From positions 1-40,402 of the forward strand of contig JAHYJC010000039.1 in the NCBI GenBank assembly GCA_019429275.1: DNA of 40,402 bases. Reading direction: 5' to 3'. Below, piece by piece: positions 35,363-40,402 of the stretch (the stretch's first letter is position 1; each line of letters begins with the position of its first letter). The position numbers and the translations under genes are program-made. A model generated the notes under the pieces. That model saw only the letters and a list, made by a program, of their open reading frames with translations. It ran no database searches and was not told where the DNA came from. Origin of the DNA: Lentimicrobium sp. (GTDB taxonomy: Bacteria > Bacteroidota > Bacteroidia > Bacteroidales > Lentimicrobiaceae).

Positions 35363-35370
35363 CAAAATTA
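35363..35370 (-). promoter_or_regulatory. Candidate -7 element for the DUF5063 gene
   Basis: The minus strand reads TAATTTTGC, 18 bp before the ATG, which would give a very short leader (about 10 nt). No -33 TTG was seen. Confidence 0.42.
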
Positions 35371-35462
35371 GTCTTTTACTTTAATTCATTGAAGTGTATT
35401 TCCTTTACCTGAGACTGAGTTTTTTTTCATGACAGGTGAGTCGGGTGTAACAGAAGTGCAAA

Positions 35463-35494
35463 AAAAAAGTTTGTTCAGCTGAACAAACTTTTTT
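35463..35494. terminator. rplS terminator, perfect palindrome
   Basis: A 32-bp perfect palindrome: AAAAAAGTTTGTTCAG (35463-35478) is the reverse complement of the next 16 bases. It ends in a T-run on either strand, directly after the rplS stop. Confidence 0.87.
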
Positions 35495-35515
35495 CCAATA
35501 ATTATGAAAACAAAA

Positions 35516-35872
35516 TTATACTCTTTTTTCTTTGATTCTGGCTTTTTTGCCTTTGAGACCACGCAGGTAGAAGATTCTTGCCCTGCGCACAACACCTCTT
35601 TTATTTACATCGATTTTATCAATAAACGGAGAAGCGATTGGAAAAATCCTCTCAACACCGGTATTCCCTGAAATCTTACGAACTGTGAAGGTTTCTGCAA
35701 CTCCGGTTCCATTGCGCTGCAAAACAACACCCTGAAATTGCTGAATCCTTTCCTTATCACCTTCCTTGATTTTATAGTGAACGGTAATGGTATCACCAGC
35801 TTTGAAAGCTGGTAACTCTTTCATCTCCACGAAATTATCTTCTACATATTTCATTAATGCGTTCTTGCTCAT
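35516..35872 (-). CDS. rplS: 50S ribosomal protein L19
   Basis: 118 aa, the family length. [54 protein letters not shown] and [21 protein letters not shown] in order cover the whole protein. It has its own promoter and terminator, downstream of trmD, the usual partner in bacteria. Confidence 0.97.
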   Translation of the reverse strand: MSKNALMKYVEDNFVEMKELPAFKAGDTITVHYKIKEGDKERIQQFQGVVLQRNGTGVAETFTVRKISGNTGVERIFPIASPFIDKIDVNKRGVVRRARIFYLRGLKGKKARIKEKRV

Positions 35873-35912
35873 TATCTTAGGTATTAAATTGTTGCGGTTT
35901 CAAAAATGAGTG

Positions 35913-35944
35913 CAAATGTACGGCATTTTTTTTTTAATAAACAA
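35913..35944 (-). promoter_or_regulatory. rplS promoter
   Basis: On the minus strand, TTG (35944-35942), 21 bases, then TACATTTGC, a full -7 match. It predicts a leader of about 35 nt, too short for a long ribosomal-protein leader RNA. Confidence 0.6.
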
Positions 35945-36169
35945 GTGCGGCGGTGAATTTAGTATCAGAATTTTTGTCGAATAACCATTTTTTTTAATTA
36001 TCCGGGCTATCAGGGCCATTTTTTATACCATGCCATTACTTCTGGTCCTGCTAATTTTTGATTAATTTTGATCTGAAGCAACCGGTATATAAAGTGAATG
36101 CTTGAATTATTTCTGTTTTTTTGCAATTTGTGTAAAAAATCGGTCTACTTGCTATACTGCACGGAACTA

Positions 36170-36850
36170 CTATTTATCATCCAAAAGATCGGGACGGCGC
36201 TGCTTTGTGCGTTCAACCGATTTGGTGTAATTCCAGTTTATGATTTCCTTTTCGTTTCCCGACAATAATACATTCGGCACCTTCCATCCATTGTAATCTG
36301 CCGGCCGGGTGTAGACAGGAGGGCTTAGTAATCCATCCTGAAACGAGTCCGATAGCGCAGAGGTTTCGTCGCTCAAAACTCCCGGTATAAGCCTTATGAT
36401 GCTGTCAGCAAGCACCGCAGCGGCAAGCTCACCCCCTGACAAAACATAATCACCAATAGAAATTTCACGCGTTATGAAATGTTCTCTGATTCTTTCGTCG
36501 ATTCCTTTATAATGCCCGCAGAGCAAAATTATATTTTTCTTTAGGCTTAGCTGATTTGAAATGCTTTGATTCAATAATTCACCATCAGGTGTAAGAAAGA
36601 TTACCTCATCATATTCCCGTTCCTGTGTGAGCTGAAGTATACAATCGGCAATGGGTTGAACCATCATTACCATACCTGCTTTTCCACCATAAACGTAATC
36701 ATCCACATTTTTATGTTTGTTTATGGCAAAATCTCTGATGTTGTGAATGTGAATTTCAGTGAGGCCTTTGGCAACAGCTCTCTTAATGATGGATTCAGTG
36801 AAAGGCCCCTGAAACATTTCAGGAAAAATCGTCAGTATATCAATGCGCAT
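36170..36850 (-). CDS. trmD: tRNA (guanine-N1)-methyltransferase TrmD
   Basis: 226 aa from the ATG at 36850; the frame is open to 37000, but [13 protein letters not shown] is the normal N-terminus. It methylates G37 of tRNAs to prevent frameshifting. The knotted SAM-binding motifs [13 protein letters not shown] and [16 protein letters not shown] are intact, and [18 protein letters not shown] is typical of the C-terminal part. It precedes rplS with a 297-bp AT-rich gap in which only the rplS promoter was recognised. Confidence 0.96.
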   Translation of the reverse strand: MRIDILTIFPEMFQGPFTESIIKRAVAKGLTEIHIHNIRDFAINKHKNVDDYVYGGKAGMVMMVQPIADCILQLTQEREYDEVIFLTPDGELLNQSISNQLSLKKNIILLCGHYKGIDERIREHFITREISIGDYVLSGGELAAAVLADSIIRLIPGVLSDETSALSDSFQDGLLSPPVYTRPADYNGWKVPNVLLSGNEKEIINWNYTKSVERTKQRRPDLLDDK

Positions 36851-36865
36851 TGTGTTATTTTTCTG

Positions 36866-36873
36866 CAAAAGTA
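36866..36873 (-). promoter_or_regulatory. Candidate -7 element for trmD
   Basis: The minus strand reads TACTTTTGC, 16 bp before the ATG. It also shows that the extended N-terminus up to 37000 is not translated from this transcript. Confidence 0.45.
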
Positions 36874-36982
36874 CAACAATCCTCAGATGACCTTGATACA
36901 ATAGGAATGATGTTTTGTCGGCATGTAGATAGGCAGAATTGCCACTTACTCTGAAAAATCTTAAAAAAAATGGATATTTCTC

Positions 36983-36990
36983 TATATTTG
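36983..36990 (+). promoter_or_regulatory. Candidate -7 element for the SBF-like transporter gene
   Basis: TATATTTG, a full TAnnTTTG match. If used, the transcript starts near 37000, which rules out the TTG at 36939 and favours the TTG at 37011. No -33 box was found. Confidence 0.38.
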
Positions 36991-37010
36991 AAGTCTTCAA
37001 TTTTCAAACC

Positions 37011-38006
37011 TTGTATTTTCAAACTTTACTCCGTTTTATTTTTAGGGTCGACTGGTTTTCGCCAGCTTTGCTGCTGGTGATAGTTTTGGCAAAGTTCTTT
37101 CCCTGGCCGGGATTGGGCGAGGGAGCCTTCTCGCTGAAGTCTTTGGCCGGTTATGGAATTTCTCTGATTTTTTTTCTATACGGACTCAGGCTGAGTTTGC
37201 CTCAGATTTGGAGCAGTGTCAGCAATTGGCGTTTGCATCTTGTGGTGCAGGCTACAACTTTTGTGATTTTCCCGGTAATTGCAATTTCTTTCAGAGGATT
37301 TTTTTTCGAAACCGAATATTATTTACTCTGGCTTGGAATTTTTTACCTTTCAGCTTTGCCTTCAACGGTTTCATCTGCTGTAGTAATGGTTTCGCTGGCC
37401 GGAGGCAATGTGCCCGGAGCGATTTTCAATGCAACATTCTCGAGTATCGCAGGAATACTGATTACCCCAATGCTGATGGGCATTTTCCTTTCATCTGGGC
37501 AGGTCAGCATTGAGGTGTTGCCCGTATTTACAAAACTGGGTTACCAGATTTTATTGCCTTTGTTTGCAGGTATTTTTCTTCACCGGTGGTTGGGTGAGTA
37601 TGCCATAAAGCACCGGAATACTACCCGGTACTTTGATCAGTTGGTAATACTTACTGTCGTTTATACCTCGTTTTGTAACTCCTTTTACAACGAGCTATTT
37701 TCCGGCTTTACAGTTATTGTAATTGCCAAACTAATTGCCGGTTTGCTTATGTTTTTTACTTTGGTAAATGTCATTATTCTGATGCTTGTGAAACAATTTA
37801 AGTTACCAACATCCGATATGATTACCTCATTGTTTTGTGGTTCAACAAAATCACTGATGCATGGAAGCGTAATGGCCGGGGTTCTTTTTTCGGGTGTAGC
37901 TGTCGCCGGAGTGATTTTATTACCTGTTTTGATTTATCATGCCATGCAATTGACCATAACCGGAATCATGGCTCAATCTTTCCGTCGCAAAGGGGGGGGC
38001 GCTTAA
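37011..38006 (+). CDS. Bile acid:sodium symporter (SBF-like) family transporter
   Basis: 331 aa with a TTG start at 37011; the frame is open from a TTG at 36939, but there is no early ATG in frame. About ten hydrophobic segments, starting VDWFSPALLLVIVLAKFFPWPG. The motifs SALPSTVSSAVVMVSLAGGNVPGA and LFCGSTKSLMHG, in discontinuous helices, are typical of the SBF/BART group with sodium-linked transport. Substrate unknown (organic anion likely by family). It diverges from trmD. The lack of an ATG is odd; a sequencing slip in the first codons is possible. Confidence 0.87.
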   Translation: MYFQTLLRFIFRVDWFSPALLLVIVLAKFFPWPGLGEGAFSLKSLAGYGISLIFFLYGLRLSLPQIWSSVSNWRLHLVVQATTFVIFPVIAISFRGFFFETEYYLLWLGIFYLSALPSTVSSAVVMVSLAGGNVPGAIFNATFSSIAGILITPMLMGIFLSSGQVSIEVLPVFTKLGYQILLPLFAGIFLHRWLGEYAIKHRNTTRYFDQLVILTVVYTSFCNSFYNELFSGFTVIVIAKLIAGLLMFFTLVNVIILMLVKQFKLPTSDMITSLFCGSTKSLMHGSVMAGVLFSGVAVAGVILLPVLIYHAMQLTITGIMAQSFRRKGGGA

Positions 38007-38166
38007 GGTAGACTCTTATAACCGGAGCAGGGATTTGAAAGATATTTTTGCACCCCGATATTGATAATTGTCAATATGCATTCTGTTGCCACTTTAAAAT
38101 CTTTATTTATACTAACATTATAATTTTGAAGAAAATAAATGCTAACGCCAAAATTCAGGGGATGAT

Positions 38167-38174
38167 TATCTTTG
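38167..38174 (+). promoter_or_regulatory. Candidate -7 element for the DUF481-like gene
   Basis: TATCTTTGC, full consensus, about 30 bp before the ATG at 38205. A second match, TAATTTTG at 38121-38128, is an alternative. Neither has a clear -33 TTG. Confidence 0.45.
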
Positions 38175-38204
38175 CATTTTTTAAGAATGAAATGATTTTT
38201 ATTT

Positions 38205-38960
38205 ATGAGGCCTTATTTTTTAGCAATTCTCTTATTTTTATTTTACTCAAGTATTGATGCTCAGGTACTTAACATTGAGCGCGAACGTATAAAAACCGAT
38301 ACCACCGGATGGTCAGGAACCGGAAAGGTTTCCTTTAATTTCATCAGCAATACAAAGAAATTTACCGAGGCAGGTTTGAATTTTCATGTTCAGTACAAAA
38401 CTAACCGAAGTCTTTACCTTGCACTTTCTGATTATGAAATCATAAGATCGGATGAAAGCGATTTTTCCAATAAGGGGATTCAGCATTTTCGATATAACTA
38501 CAAATTGACTCCGATTCTTACTCTTGAAGCATTTACTCAGGCACAGTTTAATAAAGTGTTGAATTTGAATTTCAGGGGATTGGCAGGGGCCGGTATTCGC
38601 ACTAAATTGTTGGGAAACGAAAATTTCAGAATCTATTCTGGATTGGCATATATGTTTGAATATGAGGAACCCCGTGAGATTGAGCCCGTAGAATACAACA
38701 ACCGGTTCAGCACATATTTATCGGCAACGTTAAGGTTTAATGATATTCTTTCACTTGTAAATACGGCATATTACCAGCCCAGGATCGATTATTTTTCCGA
38801 TTATCGTTTGTCAAACAACCTAGACTTGATTTTCAGGGTTTCCAAACGTTTGTCATACGTCTTAAAGTTCGAATACATCATTGATAACCGCCCTCTATTA
38901 TCAATGCCCCGCGACATTTATAGCTTAAAAAATTCACTGGTCATCGATTTTGGAAAATGA
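38205..38960 (+). CDS. DUF481-like outer-membrane protein
   Basis: 251 aa. Signal peptide MRPYFLAILLFLFYSSIDAQ. The rest is amphipathic beta-strands: WSGTGKVSFNFISNTKKF, LNFHVQYKTNRSLYLALSDY, HFRYNYKLTPILTLEAFTQ and FRIYSGLAYMFEYE, ending with hydrophobic LVIDFGK. This matches the DUF481 group of small barrels found after TonB-dependent receptors or alone in Bacteroidetes. Function unknown. Single gene with its own -7 element. Confidence 0.85.
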   Translation: MRPYFLAILLFLFYSSIDAQVLNIERERIKTDTTGWSGTGKVSFNFISNTKKFTEAGLNFHVQYKTNRSLYLALSDYEIIRSDESDFSNKGIQHFRYNYKLTPILTLEAFTQAQFNKVLNLNFRGLAGAGIRTKLLGNENFRIYSGLAYMFEYEEPREIEPVEYNNRFSTYLSATLRFNDILSLVNTAYYQPRIDYFSDYRLSNNLDLIFRVSKRLSYVLKFEYIIDNRPLLSMPRDIYSLKNSLVIDFGK

Positions 38961-39061
38961 TATATTTGTTTCATTTGCTGCTATCATTGTTTCGTCAATA
39001 TTCTCCAAAGTCTACTCAATACTTTTAATAGGGATAGTATCACATCAAACCGCTTAATATC

Positions 39062-39069
39062 TACTTTTG
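39062..39069 (+). promoter_or_regulatory. Candidate -7 element for the PAS kinase gene
   Basis: TACTTTTG, full TAnnTTTG match, 20 bp before the ATG at 39090. No -33 TTG at usual distance. Confidence 0.42.
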
Positions 39070-39089
39070 TCGGAGAACTAAACTGAAAA

Positions 39090-40259
39090 ATGGAAGACGC
39101 CGGCATTCAAAACAATGACACTAATTTTGCCTCTGCTGCCAGGGCAACACCAATAGAAATAAAATCTGACTTTAATTTGTTTTCATCAGATATGTATTTT
39201 CAAATGTACGTTGCAGCAATGCCTGATTTGGCCATTGTAGTAAATGAAAACAGGCAGATTGTTTATGCAAACAAGGCATTGCTTACCCTCGTCGGTCAGG
39301 ATGAACTGGAAAAAATCATTGGATTCAGGCCTGGAGAGGTGCTTGAATGTGAAAACCTCAAACAAGCTTCAAATGGCTGTGGCACGAGCAGAGCCTGCAT
39401 GTATTGCGGAATTGTGAACTCGGTATTGGATGCTCAAAGCACAGGGGAATCAAGTGTTCGTGAAAGCAGGATTGTTTCGGGCAAAGTCAATAGCGGACAG
39501 TCTTTTGATATTGAAATCAAAGCAAGTCCTGTTTTGGTAAGCGACAGAAAGTTTATTATTCTATCCATTAAGGACATAAGTGATCATAAAAGAAGGATGA
39601 TTCTTGAAAAACTTTTTTTTCATGATATTCTGAATACTGCTAATGGATTGAAAGGAATAATTCAAACGATTGAAGATCACGAAAACTCCGGTAAAATGAA
39701 ACATATCATTGATGCTGCAAAAAAAACTTCCGGAGAGCTTGTTGATGAAATACTGGCCCAGAGGTTGCTGGTTTCTGCCGAAACCAAAGATCTGGTTACA
39801 GATATTTCGCGCTGCAACTCAAAAAAAATACTTGAGGATGTTTCAGATTATCTGGAGTATCATGCCATAGCAATTGACAAGAAAATTTATATTGATCCTT
39901 TTTTGCGCAATTTATATTTTGATACTGACCCAACAATCCTTAAAAGGGTTCTGATTAATGTTGTTAAGAATGCACTGGAGGCTTGCGAAACAGGAGGGGT
40001 TATACAAATGGGATGTCGTATGTCTGACAAATACCTGAACTTTTGGGTCAATAACCCAGGGATGATTTCCGAAAGTGTTCAAAATCAGATTTTTAAACAT
40101 TCTTTTTCAACAAAAGGGGAGAACAGGGGAATTGGTACTTATTCAATTAAACTGCTGACTACCCGTTATCTTGAAGGTAATGTTTCATTTGAAACCGATT
40201 TAGAGAAGGGGACTACTTTTTATATTAATTTACCTTTTTCAATATCAAAGAATCATTAA
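39090..40259 (+). CDS. Soluble PAS histidine kinase with a four-cysteine motif
   Basis: 389 aa with no membrane segment. A PAS domain (~40-165, LAIVVNENRQIVYANKALL ... FIILSIKDISDHKRR) carries C87, C97, C103 and C106 in the pattern GEVLEC-x9-CGTSRACMYC. A dimerisation helix has FFHDILNTANG (phospho-acceptor H178). The catalytic domain has NVVKNALEAC as N-box, FWVNNPGM as a divergent G1 box (no DxGxG) and HSFSTKGENRGIGTYSIKLL. Kinases with this N-N-P-G box and STKG..RGIGTYS block form a recognisable subgroup. Inference: the cysteines bind a metal or Fe-S cluster, making the PAS a redox or metal sensor. No response regulator is adjacent inside the window. Confidence 0.92.
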   Translation: MEDAGIQNNDTNFASAARATPIEIKSDFNLFSSDMYFQMYVAAMPDLAIVVNENRQIVYANKALLTLVGQDELEKIIGFRPGEVLECENLKQASNGCGTSRACMYCGIVNSVLDAQSTGESSVRESRIVSGKVNSGQSFDIEIKASPVLVSDRKFIILSIKDISDHKRRMILEKLFFHDILNTANGLKGIIQTIEDHENSGKMKHIIDAAKKTSGELVDEILAQRLLVSAETKDLVTDISRCNSKKILEDVSDYLEYHAIAIDKKIYIDPFLRNLYFDTDPTILKRVLINVVKNALEACETGGVIQMGCRMSDKYLNFWVNNPGMISESVQNQIFKHSFSTKGENRGIGTYSIKLLTTRYLEGNVSFETDLEKGTTFYINLPFSISKNH

Positions 40260-40402
40260 GTCTTTTACAAAAACTTTTGTAACTAATCAGTTTGACAAAA
40301 ATACTACGTTATTAACAATTTTCGGTGCTTTGTCAACGGGTTTTAAGTATTTGCAGACTGACGACTTAGAAATTCAACGGTTACTAACAAAAATCTCCTA
40401 TA

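Noticed and set aside
35873-36169. Ribosomal-protein leader RNA upstream of rplS
   Set aside because: The best promoter predicts a leader of only about 35 nt, and no stable structure was seen.
36851-37000. 50-residue N-terminal extension of TrmD
   Set aside because: [13 protein letters not shown] is the family N-terminus, and a -7 element sits just upstream of that ATG.
40265-40282. Inverted repeat TTACAAAA-AC-TTTTGTAA after the PAS kinase as a terminator
   Set aside because: All-AT stem, two-base loop and no following T-run.
1-40402. Defence island, prophage, CRISPR array, IS element or tRNA genes
   Set aside because: No transposase, integrase, cas, nuclease-defence or phage proteins, no regular spaced repeats, and no cloverleaf or TTCRA-type tRNA sequence were found on reading both strands.

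Overview
The window looks like a chromosomal piece of a Bacteroidota (Bacteroidetes) genome, probably class Bacteroidia; I cannot name a genus. The evidence is a type IX secretion (T9SS) C-terminal domain, DUF5686 and FeoA-FeoB fusion proteins, many lipoproteins and outer-membrane barrels, AT-rich spacers, and repeated TAnnTTTG -7 promoter elements, the signature of the Bacteroidetes housekeeping sigma factor. No tRNA, rRNA, CRISPR, IS element, phage or defence island was seen.

Layout. 1-5248 (-): most of a giant secreted modular protein, cut by the left edge, with three equal-length 158-residue modules embedded in fibronectin-like domains. 5249-6000: gene-free AT-rich DNA. 6001-8790: a degenerate SOS-associated (SRAP) protein, diverging from an OmpA-like gene and a membrane-anchored coiled-coil/helix-hairpin-helix gene. 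8857-14752: cytosolic hybrid histidine kinase and UvrA (-), then an ECF-like sigma factor and a small conserved-looking ORF (+). 14805-16738 (-): a two-gene envelope operon encoding a serine-hydrolase-like lipoprotein that has lost its catalytic residues and a putative barrel protein. 17076-24887: DUF5686 surface protein, unknown lipoprotein and TIGR03862-type flavoprotein (+), then an OB-fold-like lipoprotein and a T9SS cargo protein (-). 25226-30758 (+): SDR, two-domain VOC protein, endonuclease III, thiol peroxidase, RecA and a TPR lipoprotein. 30786-34652 (-): ferrous iron operon of FeoAB fusion, M50-like membrane protease, FeoB-associated Cys-rich protein and, at its tail, an Hpt phosphotransfer protein. 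34812-36850 (-): DUF5063 protein, ribosomal protein L19 and TrmD. 37011-40259 (+): SBF-like transporter, DUF481-like outer-membrane protein and a soluble PAS histidine kinase with a four-cysteine motif.

How the genes work together. DNA repair recurs (UvrA, Nth, RecA, an SRAP relative) but the genes are not one operon. TrmD and L19 keep their usual association. The clearest multi-gene unit is the Feo operon: one recognisable promoter, an ATGA start/stop overlap between feoB and the protease, and short gaps as far as the Hpt gene. That Hpt could relay phosphate from the hybrid kinase at 8857-10557, which has two receivers and no Hpt of its own.

Most worth following up: the 158-codon modules nested at different loops of fibronectin-like folds; two putative pseudoenzymes (SRAP without Cys2, serine hydrolase without Ser/Lys); the M50 protease coupled to FeoB; and the Cys-motif PAS kinase.
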